From NCBI RefSeq assembly GCF_013387495.1, contig NZ_JABZEE010000028.1:62001-126000 (forward strand): DNA of 64,000 nucleotides, in the 5' to 3' direction. This DNA comes from Streptomyces sp. PKU-EA00015. GTDB taxonomy: Bacteria > Actinomycetota > Actinomycetes > Streptomycetales > Streptomycetaceae. Within the stretch, counting starts at the first letter, position 1. Every line of letters begins with the position of its first letter. Under the pieces are notes generated by a model. It had not been told where the DNA came from. It ran no database searches and saw only the letters and a program-made list of their open reading frames with translations. The translations under genes and the position numbers were made by a program. Of this stretch, positions 9,191 through 17,391 are shown piece after piece.

Positions 9191-10164
9191 GTGGTCACCC
9201 CCGAAGTCCCCTCAGGATCCTCACCTCGTGAGAGCTTCCCAAATGCCGCGTTCTGCGCGAGCCCTTCCTGCTCCCCGGGCTCTTCGATGCCCGCGAAGAG
9301 GTCGTGCTCGCGCTCGCCGGCCGACGCTCCGGAAGTGCCGGCGGCCAACTGGTAGTACTCGGTGGTGAACAGCGGCTGCCCCAGGTCGTTGGAGAGCGCG
9401 AAGAACGTGCCGTCCACCGCGATCTGTGTGGCGTGTGCGCGCATCGCGGCCGCCTTGCGCTCCGCGTACGCGGTGCCGTCGATCTCCGTGGTGATCTCGG
9501 AGTCCTCCACCACGCCCGGAATGTCGCCGATATCCGCGATGCCGGGAAAGTCCGCCCCCGCGGCGCGCAGCCGGGCGAATCCCTCCTCGGCGGCCGACCT
9601 CGGCACCCGGTTCCAGTAGATCTTGGCGATGACGTGCGGAGCTCCGAGGTCGCGCCGGTAGGCGGGCTCGGCGGCCAGCTCGGCGGCGCGCATCGCGACG
9701 CGGTGGGTCTGGATGTGGTCGGGGTGGCCGTACCCTCCGTCGGGGTCGTACGTCACCATCACCTGCGGGCGCACGGAGCGGATGATCTCCACGAGGTGTG
9801 CGGCGGCCTCGTCGACCTCGGTGTTCCAGAACGCGCCCTCGCGGTGGTTCTGCTCGACACCCATCATTCCCGAGTCGCGGAACCGGCCCTGTCCCCCCAG
9901 GAAGCGGTGGTCGGTGACGCCCAGCTCCTTCATCGCGGCGGCCAGTTCGCCGACGCGGTAGGGGCCCAGCCGGTCCTCCCGGTCGGGCGCGAGATGGGCG
10001 AGATCGGCCGGGATGACCTCGCCCTCCTCGCCGAGGGTGCAGGTCACCAGGGTGACCTGGGCGCCGGCGGCCGCGTACCGGGCCATCGTGGCCCCGTTGT
10101 TGATCGACTCGTCGTCCGGGTGCGCGTGCACCAGGAGCAGACGACGGGCGGGAACATCCTTCAT
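9187..10164 (-). CDS. mshB: Mycothiol deacetylase MshB
   Basis: 325 aa LmbE/PIG-L family zinc-dependent N-acetyl-GlcN-Ins deacetylase, second step of mycothiol synthesis. The zinc and catalytic motif HAHPDDESINNGATMARY lies near the N-terminus (residues about 13-30), followed by VTLVTCTLGEEGEVI. The later zinc ligand segment is DGGYGHPDHIQTHRVAMRA. The length is slightly above the usual ~300 aa because of a low-complexity tail. It is the first gene of a two-gene unit with the membrane protein downstream. Confidence 0.95.
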   Translation of the reverse strand: MKDVPARRLLLVHAHPDDESINNGATMARYAAAGAQVTLVTCTLGEEGEVIPADLAHLAPDREDRLGPYRVGELAAAMKELGVTDHRFLGGQGRFRDSGMMGVEQNHREGAFWNTEVDEAAAHLVEIIRSVRPQVMVTYDPDGGYGHPDHIQTHRVAMRAAELAAEPAYRRDLGAPHVIAKIYWNRVPRSAAEEGFARLRAAGADFPGIADIGDIPGVVEDSEITTEIDGTAYAERKAAAMRAHATQIAVDGTFFALSNDLGQPLFTTEYYQLAAGTSGASAGEREHDLFAGIEEPGEQEGLAQNAAFGKLSRGEDPEGTSGVTT

Positions 10165-10201
10165 ACCGGACAGACTAGGCCCCCGCCGTCGAGGGCCCTG
10201 C

Positions 10202-10396
10202 TCAGAACTTGATGCCCCCGATCATTCCCGCCACGTTCGTGGTCAGCTCCGTGATCGTCGGAGCCACCGAGGAGCTGGCGAGGTAGAACCCGAGCAACAC
10301 GCAGACCGCCGCATGTCCGCCCTTCAACCCGGCTTTCCGGATCAGCAGGAAGACGACGATCGCCAGCAGCACCACCGCCGAAATCGAGAGTGCCAC
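10202..10396 (-). CDS. Small membrane protein, 64 aa
   Basis: Two hydrophobic helices are visible (ALSISAVVLLAIVVFLLI and HAAVCVLLGFYLASSSVAP), separated by a basic loop RKAGLKGG, with a short polar C-terminus. GGAGGT lies upstream of the ATG at 10396 (CCTCC at 10406-10412). Lies 38 bp upstream of mshB on the same strand. I do not recognise a family with a known function; similar short two-helix proteins are common in Streptomyces. Confidence 0.75.
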   Translation of the reverse strand: MALSISAVVLLAIVVFLLIRKAGLKGGHAAVCVLLGFYLASSSVAPTITELTTNVAGMIGGIKF

Positions 10397-10553
10397 GGCG
10401 GTTCACCTCCACAGATATTCGGTCGGGACGGGCCAGTTGCATGTGCCGGGGGGGTTCATACCCACCTTGCGCTACGGATCATAACTATCCGTGCCTACGC
10501 ATCGATCGGTGCACGGCAGCACACGGGGGCGCACACGCGCGGTCCCGGTGCCT

Positions 10554-10559
10554 TAGGTT
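10554..10559 (+). promoter_or_regulatory. -10 box TAGGTT for a probable leaderless transcript
   Basis: TAGGTT ends seven bases before the ATG at 10567, with no ribosome site between. This spacing is that of leaderless mRNAs in Streptomyces. A convincing -35 is not visible. Confidence 0.5.
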
Positions 10560-10566
10560 CGGTGCC

Positions 10567-12723
10567 ATGACAGCGACGCAGCAGCTCTCCTTTCCGCGTC
10601 AGTCGGCGCGGACCCAGCGCTTCACGCTCGGCGCTCCCCGGTCCTTCACCGTTTCGCCGGACGGCTCGCGGGTGGTCTTCCTGCGGTCGGCGTCCGGCAC
10701 GGACCGGACCGGCCTGCTCTGGGTGCTCGACCTCGACGGCGCCGCCCCCGCGGAACGGCCGGCCGCCGACCCGCGCGACCTTCTCGGCGGCTCCGCCGAG
10801 CACCTGTCGCCCGAGGAGCGGGCGCGGCGTGAACGCAGCCGGGAGGGGTCGGCGGGCATCGTCGGTTACGCGGTGGACCAAGCGGTCGAGTTGGCGGCGT
10901 TCGCCCTGTCCGGGCGGCTGTTCACGGCAGAGCTGCGGGCCGGGACCGCGCGCGAACTGACCACCCCCGGGCCGGTGATCGACCCCCGGCCCTCCCCCGA
11001 CGGACGGCACATCGCCTACGTCGCGCGGGGCGCGCTGCGGGTGACGGGCGCCGAGGGCGAGGGGGACCGCGCGCTGGCCGAACCGGAGGACCGGAATGTC
11101 ACCTGGGGTCTGGCCGAGTTCATCGCCGCCGAGGAGATGGGGCGTTCACGCGGCTTCTGGTGGTCGCCCGAGTCCGACCGGCTGCTCGTGGCCCGCGCCG
11201 ACGACCGGGAGGTGCGGCGCTGGTGGATCGCGGACCCGGCGCATCCGGACCGGGAACCGGCGAAGGTCGCGTACCCGGCGGCCGGGACGCCCAACGCCGA
11301 GGTCCGGCTGTACTTCGTCACCTTGGACGGCCTGCGCACCGAGGTCTCGTGGGACCGGGTCCGCTATCCGTACCTCGCGCGCGTGCACTGGTCGGCCTCC
11401 GGCCCGCCGCTGCTGCTCGTGCAGTCGCGCGACCAGTGCACGCAGCTGCACCTGGCGGTCGACCCGGAGACGGGAGGCACGCGGACGGTGCACGTGGACG
11501 AGGATCCTGCGTGGCTGGAACTGTTCCCCGGGGCGCCCGCGTGGGCGCCCGAGTCGTCGTACGCGCACGGTTTCGGCGGCGGGATGCTGGTGCGGATCGC
11601 CGACGAGGGCGGCGCGCGGGTGCTCGCGGTGGGCGACCGGGTGCTGACGGGGGCCCAGTTGCAGCTGCACGCCGTGCTCGACATCGGCGAGAGCGATGTC
11701 CTCGTGTCGGCGGCGGCGGGCGAGGAGGCCGCGGATCCGGAGATCGGCGAGATCCACGTGTACCGGGTCAACGAGCTGGGGGTGGAGCGCGTCTCGGACG
11801 GGCCGGGCGTGCATGCGGCCGTCCGCTCGGGCGGGGTCACGGTTCTCGCGTCCTCGGTCACCGGGGCGAGCGGCACGAGCGTGCGTGTGCTGCGGGACGG
11901 CAAGCAGATCGCGGAGGTCGTGTCGTACGCGGAGCGGCCGGTGCTCACCGCCCGCCCGCGGCTCGTCGAGGCGGGCGGGCACCGGATTCCGTGCGCGGTG
12001 CTGCTGCCGTCCGGCTACCGGGAGTCGGACGGTCCGCTGCCGGTGCTGCTCGATCCGTACGGCGGGCCGCACGGCCAGCGGGTGCTGGCCGCGCACAACC
12101 CGTACCTGACCTCGCAGTGGTTCGCCGATCACGGCTTCGCGGTGATCGTCGCGGACGGGCGGGGCGCGCCGGGCCGCTCCCCCGCCTGGGAGAAGGCGGT
12201 CAAGAACGCGTTCACGCTGACGCTCGACGACCAGATCGAGGCGCTGCACGCGCTGGCCGGATCGCATCCGCTGGACCTGGACCGGGTGGCGATCCGCGGC
12301 TGGTCGTACGGCGGTTACCTGGCGGCGATGGCCGTGCTGCGCCGCCCGGACGTCTTCCACGCGGCGGTGTCGGGCGCGCCGGTGACGGACCTGCGGCTGT
12401 ACGACACGCACTACACGGAGCGCTACCTGGGCGACCCTGCCGCACAGCCCGAGGTGTACGGCGCCAACTCCCTGGTCACCGACGACGGTCTGACGGTGGC
12501 CGAGACGCCGCACCGCCCGCTGATGATCATCCATGGTCTGGCGGACGACAACGTGGTGGTGGCCCACAGCCTGCGGTTGTCGTCGGCGCTGCTGGCCGCG
12601 GGACGCCCGCACGAGGTGCTGCCCCTCACGGGCGTGACGCACATGACCCCGCAGGAGCAGATCGCGGAGAACCTGCTGCTGCTCCAGGTGGACTTCCTGA
12701 AGCGGTCGCTGGGCCTCGCCTGA
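10567..12723 (+). CDS. S9 family prolyl oligopeptidase (dipeptidyl peptidase IV-like)
   Basis: 718 aa. The N-terminal ~480 residues form a beta-propeller (DPP IV N-terminal type, e.g. FTVSPDGSRVVFLRSASG and the double-Glu region LAEFIAAEEMGRSRGFWWSPE, the substrate N-terminus-binding motif of DPP IV enzymes). The C-terminal alpha/beta-hydrolase domain carries the nucleophile in RGWSYGGYLAAMAV, the Asp in HGLADDNVV and the His near GVTHM. The family releases Xaa-Pro dipeptides. No signal peptide is visible, so probably cytosolic. It lies next to the oligopeptide transport genes, a context that suits degradation of imported peptides. Confidence 0.93.
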   Translation: MTATQQLSFPRQSARTQRFTLGAPRSFTVSPDGSRVVFLRSASGTDRTGLLWVLDLDGAAPAERPAADPRDLLGGSAEHLSPEERARRERSREGSAGIVGYAVDQAVELAAFALSGRLFTAELRAGTARELTTPGPVIDPRPSPDGRHIAYVARGALRVTGAEGEGDRALAEPEDRNVTWGLAEFIAAEEMGRSRGFWWSPESDRLLVARADDREVRRWWIADPAHPDREPAKVAYPAAGTPNAEVRLYFVTLDGLRTEVSWDRVRYPYLARVHWSASGPPLLLVQSRDQCTQLHLAVDPETGGTRTVHVDEDPAWLELFPGAPAWAPESSYAHGFGGGMLVRIADEGGARVLAVGDRVLTGAQLQLHAVLDIGESDVLVSAAAGEEAADPEIGEIHVYRVNELGVERVSDGPGVHAAVRSGGVTVLASSVTGASGTSVRVLRDGKQIAEVVSYAERPVLTARPRLVEAGGHRIPCAVLLPSGYRESDGPLPVLLDPYGGPHGQRVLAAHNPYLTSQWFADHGFAVIVADGRGAPGRSPAWEKAVKNAFTLTLDDQIEALHALAGSHPLDLDRVAIRGWSYGGYLAAMAVLRRPDVFHAAVSGAPVTDLRLYDTHYTERYLGDPAAQPEVYGANSLVTDDGLTVAETPHRPLMIIHGLADDNVVVAHSLRLSSALLAAGRPHEVLPLTGVTHMTPQEQIAENLLLLQVDFLKRSLGLA

Positions 12724-12734
12724 CGGCGTTCTGC

Positions 12735-12784
12735 CCCGGCCGCCGTCCCCGTCCACCGGTCCGGGGGCGGGGACGGCGGCCGGG
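12735..12784 (+). terminator. 17-bp stem terminator after the S9 peptidase gene
   Basis: CCCGGCCGCCGTCCCCG (12735-12751) pairs perfectly with 12768-12784 over a 16-base loop. It starts 12 bp past the peptidase stop. Confidence 0.85.
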
Positions 12785-12794
12785 TCGGCGCGTT

Positions 12795-12977
12795 CGGTCC
12801 CGCGACCAGCGCGAGGGCGGCGACGAGGACGGCAAGCCATGCCGACGGTGTCTCCAGCAGCCGCACCGGCGTCCCTTCACCGCCGGTGAAGCGGTCGAGG
12901 TAGGCGTCGGCACCCGACGTGTACGCCCAGCGGACCTGCCATGCGGCCGTCACCGCGCCGGCCGTGCCCAGCAGCAC
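12795..12977 (-). pseudogene. Possible remnant of a small membrane protein in a gene-poor stretch
   Basis: The 609-bp space 12724-13332 has no convincing intact gene. On the minus strand a translated piece (LLGTAGAVTAAWQVRWAYTSG ... SAWLAVLVAALALVAGP) reads like two membrane helices with a polar loop, but it has no clean start and the frame runs on antisense into the peptidase gene without a stop at a sensible place. A decayed gene is one explanation, chance the other. Confidence 0.2.
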
Positions 12978-13332
12978 GGAAGGCGGACAAGGGCACACGG
13001 GGCCCACACGGGACATGGCCGGAAACGGGCGGGGGGCCGGCCGGGGCCACATGGCGAGGCCCCGGCCGGCCCAACGGCACCCGCACGGCCGTACGCTGTT
13101 CAGCGTGACGCGTTCGTATATCGGAGTTGCGACAGTCAAGTTGCCTGCGTGTTAACGAATTTGGTGGGCATTCCGCATGCTTTGGGCCTCGTTCCGACGG
13201 CCTGTCGAGCACGTCGCCACGTCGATCCACCACACCTTCGCTCAAGAGGCGTTCTCGTGCGGTTTGTTCCCTCGCCGGGTCCTCACAGAGACAGCGGTTG
13301 CCACAGTCCCTTCAACCGTTCCTGGCATTGGG

Positions 13333-14403
13333 TCAGGGGGACGTGTAAAGCGTCGCCCCGCCGCCGTCCGGCTCGTCCCCGCCCGGCACCACATGCCGTT
13401 CCTCCGCGAAGTGGCACGCCGACGGATGCTGTACGGGCCCCTCGGCGGTCCGCAGATGGGCGGGCACGGCCAGCAGCGGCACCTCCCGTGCGCAGCGCTC
13501 CTGTGCCTTCCAGCACCGCGTGCGGAACCGGCAGCCCGAGGGGATGTTGGTCGGTGACGGCACGTCCCCGGTCAGGATGATCCTCTCCCGGTGCTCGCGC
13601 GCCTCGGGGTCCGGGACGGGGACGGCCGAGAGCAGCGCCTGGGTGTACGGGTGGGTGGGGTGGTCGTAGATCTCGGCGTCCTTGCCGATCTCCACCACGC
13701 GCCCGAGGTACATCACGCCGACCCGGTCGGAGATGTGGCGCACGATCGACAGGTCGTGGGCGATGAAGACGTAGCTCAGCGAGAACTCGCTCTGCAGCCT
13801 CTCCAGCAGGTTGACGACCTGCGCCTGCACCGACACGTCGAGCGCGGAGACCGGCTCGTCGGCCACGATGATCTCGGGCCGGAGCGCGAGCCCGCGCGCG
13901 ATGCCGATGCGCTGGCGCTGGCCGCCGGAGAACTGGTGCGGATAGCGGTTGACGAACTCCGGGTTGAGCCCGACGACGTCCAGCAGCTCCTGCACCTTCT
14001 GTCGGCGCGAGCCCTTCGGCGCGACCTCGGGGTGGATCTCGAAGGGCTCGCCGATGATGTCGCCGACCGTCATACGCGGGTTCAGCGACGTGTACGGGTC
14101 CTGGAACACCATCTGGATGTTGCGGCGCACGGCCTTGAGCGCGCGCCCCGACAGCCTGGTGACGTCCTCGCCCCTGTACCGGATCGAACCGGCCGTCGGC
14201 CGCTCCAGGTGGACGAGCATCCTGGCGAGCGTGGACTTGCCGCAGCCCGACTCCCCCACGATGCCGAGCGTCTCGCCCGCCAGCAGGTCGAGGTCGACGC
14301 CGTCGACCGCCTTGACCGCGCCGACCTGCTTCTTGAACAGGACGCCGCGCGTGAGCGGGTAGTGCTTGTACAGGTCGCGGACCTCCAGGATCGCCTCAGC
14401 CAT
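13333..14403 (-). CDS. Oligopeptide ABC transporter ATPase (OppF type), operon 1
   Basis: 356 aa. Walker A is GESGCGKSTLAR, the signature SGGQRQRIGIARGLAL, Walker B EIIVADEPVSALDVSVQ. The C-terminal oligopeptide/dipeptide transporter domain carries the Cys motif CRFRTRCWKAQERCA. It energises peptide import together with the OppD-type gene, which it overlaps by 8 bp (14396-14403). Last gene of the first five-gene operon. Very similar to its counterpart at 19314-20465 (shared N-terminal segment FKKQVGAVKAVDGV). Confidence 0.95.
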   Translation of the reverse strand: MAEAILEVRDLYKHYPLTRGVLFKKQVGAVKAVDGVDLDLLAGETLGIVGESGCGKSTLARMLVHLERPTAGSIRYRGEDVTRLSGRALKAVRRNIQMVFQDPYTSLNPRMTVGDIIGEPFEIHPEVAPKGSRRQKVQELLDVVGLNPEFVNRYPHQFSGGQRQRIGIARGLALRPEIIVADEPVSALDVSVQAQVVNLLERLQSEFSLSYVFIAHDLSIVRHISDRVGVMYLGRVVEIGKDAEIYDHPTHPYTQALLSAVPVPDPEAREHRERIILTGDVPSPTNIPSGCRFRTRCWKAQERCAREVPLLAVPAHLRTAEGPVQHPSACHFAEERHVVPGGDEPDGGGATLYTSP

Positions 14404-15415
14404 TCAGGGCCTCCTCCCAGAAGTGGCACGCGCTCCCGCGTTCCTCGTTCACCTCGTACAGCGGCGGCTCGTCGGTGCGGCACACGTCCCGGGCGAGCGG
14501 GCAGCGCGGGTGGAAGGCGCAGCCGGGCGGGATGTGCATCAGGTTCGGCGGCAGGCCCTTGATCGCGTAGAGCTCCTGGCCCTTCCGGTCCAGGCGCGGG
14601 ATCGACTCGAGCAGACCCCGGGTGTACGGGTGGGCGGGCGCCTTGTAGATGTCGTGCACGGGGGCGGTCTCGACGATGTGGCCCGCGTACATCACGGCGA
14701 TCCTGTCGGCGACGTCGGCGACGACGCCGAGGTCGTGGGTGATCAGGATCAGCCCCATGCCGAGCTCGCGCTGGAGCTCGGCGAGCAGGTCCATCACCTG
14801 CGCCTGCACGGTGACGTCGAGGGCGGTCGTCGGCTCGTCGGCGGTGATCAGGTCCGGCTCCAGGGAGAGCGCCATCGCGATCATGATGCGCTGACGCATG
14901 CCGCCGGAGAACTGGTGGGGGTACTGGCCGACGCGTTCCTTCGCGGCCGGGATGCGCACCCGCTCCATCAGCTCGACCGCCTTGGCCTTCGCGTCCTTGC
15001 GGGACATGCCCCGGTGCACGACGAACATCTCGCCGAGCTGGTCGCCGACGCTGAGGACGGGATTGAGCGAGGAGAGCGCGTCCTGGAAGATCATGGCCAT
15101 CTCGGCGCCCCTGACCGTCCGCCGCTCGTCCTCCCCCAGCTTCAGCAGGTCCCGCCCCTTGAAGAGGATCTCGCCGCCCGCGATCCTGCCGGGCGGCGTG
15201 TCGAGGATCCCCATGACGGCCTGGGCGGTGACCGACTTCCCGGAGCCGGACTCGCCGAGGACGGCGAGCGTCTCACCGGCAAAGACCGAGCAGTCGACGC
15301 CGTTGACGGCCTTGGCGACCCCGTCGCGGGTGCGGAACTCGACGTACAGGCCCCGTACGTCGAGCAGCGGCCCCGACTCGGCCGGCGCGGCTGATGTGAC
15401 GGACACGGCGGACAC
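14396..15415 (-). CDS. Oligopeptide ABC transporter ATPase (OppD type), operon 1
   Basis: 339 aa. Walker A GESGSGKSVTAQ, signature SGGMRQRIMIAMAL, Walker B DLITADEPTTALDVTVQ and the C-terminal oligo_HPY domain with the conserved Cys set (CAFHPRCPLARDVC). It lies 3 bp after the OppC-type gene and overlaps the OppF-type gene. The two different ATPases form the heterodimeric motor on the cytoplasmic side. Confidence 0.95.
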   Translation of the reverse strand: MSAVSVTSAAPAESGPLLDVRGLYVEFRTRDGVAKAVNGVDCSVFAGETLAVLGESGSGKSVTAQAVMGILDTPPGRIAGGEILFKGRDLLKLGEDERRTVRGAEMAMIFQDALSSLNPVLSVGDQLGEMFVVHRGMSRKDAKAKAVELMERVRIPAAKERVGQYPHQFSGGMRQRIMIAMALSLEPDLITADEPTTALDVTVQAQVMDLLAELQRELGMGLILITHDLGVVADVADRIAVMYAGHIVETAPVHDIYKAPAHPYTRGLLESIPRLDRKGQELYAIKGLPPNLMHIPPGCAFHPRCPLARDVCRTDEPPLYEVNEERGSACHFWEEALNG

Positions 15416-15418
15416 CTC

Positions 15419-16399
15419 CTAACGCAGCTTGGGGTCGAGGGCGTCGCGCACCGCGTCGCCGAGCATGATGAACGCGAGCACGGTGACCGCCAGCGCCCCG
15501 GCGGGCCAGAGCATCATGTGCGGGGCATTGCGGATGTAGGGGGACGCCGAGGAGATGTCGATGCCCCAGGAGACGGTCGGCGGCTTCAGTCCGGCGCCGA
15601 GGTAGGAGAGCGTCGCCTCCAGCGCGATGTAGGTGCCGAGGGCGATCGTGGCGACGACGATCACCGGCGCGACGGCGTTGGGCGCGATGTGCCGCAGCAG
15701 CATGCGGGTGTTGGACGCGCCGAGGGCCCTCGCGGCCTGGACGTAGTCGTTCTGCTTGGCGGTGATGACCGAGCCGCGGGCGATACGGGAGATCTGCGGC
15801 CAGCCGAGCAGCACCATGAAGCCGACGACGGGCCATACGGTGGTCGAGCGGACGACGGACAGCAGGACGAGGCCGCCGAGCACGACGGGGATGCCGAAGA
15901 AGATGTCGGTGAGCCGGGACAGGATCGCGTCCCAGAACCCGCCGAAGAACCCGGCGAGCGCTCCCAGTACGGAGCCGAGCAGCGCGACCCCGAGCGTGGC
16001 GCAGACGCCGACGGTGACCGAGGTCCGCGCGCCGTAGACGGTCCGCGTGTACACGTCGCAGCCCTGCCCGTTGAAGCCGAACGGGTGGCCGGGCTGGGAG
16101 CCCTCCTGGGCCTTGGCGAGATCGCATGTGAGCGGGTTGCCGGAGGCGATCAGCGAGGGCCACAGGGAGATGACGACCAGGAAGAGGATCACCAGGGCGG
16201 AGACGACGAAGACCGGGTTGCGCCGCAGGTCGCGCCAGGCGTCGGACCACAGGCTGCGCGGCTTGCCGGACGGCCCGGCGCCGAGCGGGCCACCCGGTGT
16301 CCTCTCCAGGGTCTCGCCCTCGCTCATCGCGAGGTCGGTCCCGCCACCCGCTCCGGTGGACGCGATGGCGCTGTCGTCGAAGGGCTGCTGCTCAGGCAT
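15419..16399 (-). CDS. Oligopeptide ABC transporter permease (OppC type), operon 1
   Basis: 326 aa. The N-terminal ~65 residues are cytoplasmic and Gly/Pro-rich; the first helix is VFVVSALVILFLVVISLWP, followed by a periplasmic insert and five further helices. The EAA-type loop is in RIARGSVITAKQNDYVQAARALGASNTRMLLRHI. The start overlaps the end of the OppB-type gene by 8 bp (16392-16399), an arrangement repeated in operon 2. Confidence 0.93.
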   Translation of the reverse strand: MPEQQPFDDSAIASTGAGGGTDLAMSEGETLERTPGGPLGAGPSGKPRSLWSDAWRDLRRNPVFVVSALVILFLVVISLWPSLIASGNPLTCDLAKAQEGSQPGHPFGFNGQGCDVYTRTVYGARTSVTVGVCATLGVALLGSVLGALAGFFGGFWDAILSRLTDIFFGIPVVLGGLVLLSVVRSTTVWPVVGFMVLLGWPQISRIARGSVITAKQNDYVQAARALGASNTRMLLRHIAPNAVAPVIVVATIALGTYIALEATLSYLGAGLKPPTVSWGIDISSASPYIRNAPHMMLWPAGALAVTVLAFIMLGDAVRDALDPKLR

Positions 16400-17315
16400 A
16401 CCGGATCCTCGGGTCGAGAACGGCGTACAGGAGATCGACGAGCAGGTTCGCCAGCAGGAAGACGATGACGAGCACGGTCACGAAGCCGACGACGGTCTGC
16501 GTGTTCTGGCGGAGGATCCCCTGGTAGAGCTGGTAGCCGACGCCGTGGATGTTGAAGATGCGCTCGGTGACGATGGCACCGCCCATCAGGGCGCCGACGT
16601 CCGTGCCGATGAAGGTGACGACCGGGATCAGCGAGTTGCGCAGCAGATGACGGCGGATGACCCGCCCCCGGGGAAGGCCCTTCGCCTTGGCGGTGCGGAC
16701 GTAGTCGGAACGCGAGTTCTCGGCGATCGAGGTCCGGGTGAGACGGGTGACGTACGCGAGGGAGACCGAGGCGAGCACCAGGCCGGGCACGATGAGTTCG
16801 TCGAGGCGTGCGTCGGAGGACACGGACGGGTCGATGACGGCCCATTCGATGCCGAGCACCAGCTGGACGATCAGACCGGTGACGAAGGTGGGCACGGCGA
16901 TGACCACCAGGGTGATCAGCAGGACGCCGGAGTCCACGGGGCGGCCGCGGCGCAGCCCGGTGACGACGCCGAGGGTGATGCCGATGAGGATCTCGAAGAA
17001 GATGGCCACGAGGGTCAGCCGGATGGTGACCGGGAAGGCGTCGCCCATCAGCTCGGTGACCTTCTGCCCGTTGAACGCGGTGCCGAAGTCTCCGGTGAAG
17101 ACGTTGCCCATGTAGGTCAGGTATTGCTGCCACACGGGCTTGTCGAGACCGAACTCCTTGCGCAGCCGGGCGGCCGTGGCGGGGTCGCACTGCCGGTCGC
17201 CGCAGAGGCCGGCGACCGGGTCGCCCATGATGTTGACCATCAGGAAGATCAGCAGCGTGGTGCCGAAGAAGACCGGGATCATCTGCAGCAGACGCCGGAT
17301 CACATAGCGTCCCAT
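16392..17315 (-). CDS. Oligopeptide ABC transporter permease (OppB type), operon 1
   Basis: 307 aa beginning MGRYVIRRLLQMIPVFFGTTL, the usual N-terminus of DppB/OppB permeases. Six transmembrane helices; the EAA loop is RTSIAENSRSDYVRTAKAKGL. It forms the transmembrane channel with the OppC-type protein. A hairpin (17349-17377) separates it from the substrate-binding gene upstream. Confidence 0.94.
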   Translation of the reverse strand: MGRYVIRRLLQMIPVFFGTTLLIFLMVNIMGDPVAGLCGDRQCDPATAARLRKEFGLDKPVWQQYLTYMGNVFTGDFGTAFNGQKVTELMGDAFPVTIRLTLVAIFFEILIGITLGVVTGLRRGRPVDSGVLLITLVVIAVPTFVTGLIVQLVLGIEWAVIDPSVSSDARLDELIVPGLVLASVSLAYVTRLTRTSIAENSRSDYVRTAKAKGLPRGRVIRRHLLRNSLIPVVTFIGTDVGALMGGAIVTERIFNIHGVGYQLYQGILRQNTQTVVGFVTVLVIVFLLANLLVDLLYAVLDPRIRYA

Positions 17316-17348
17316 GAGGCGCTCCTGGGGTCGTCGTGGGAAGGGGTA

Positions 17349-17377
17349 CGGCCCGGCGCGGGCGGTGCGCCGGGCCG
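17349..17377 (-). terminator. Intra-operon hairpin between SBP and permease genes (operon 1)
   Basis: CGGCCCGGCGC (17349-17359) pairs perfectly with 17367-17377 across a 7-base loop, in the 76-bp gap between the binding-protein gene and the OppB-type gene. No U-tract. Such a stem can stop some transcripts or protect the 3' end of the upstream mRNA, which would raise binding protein over permease. Confidence 0.65.
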
Positions 17378-17391
17378 GATGGCTTCCGCCG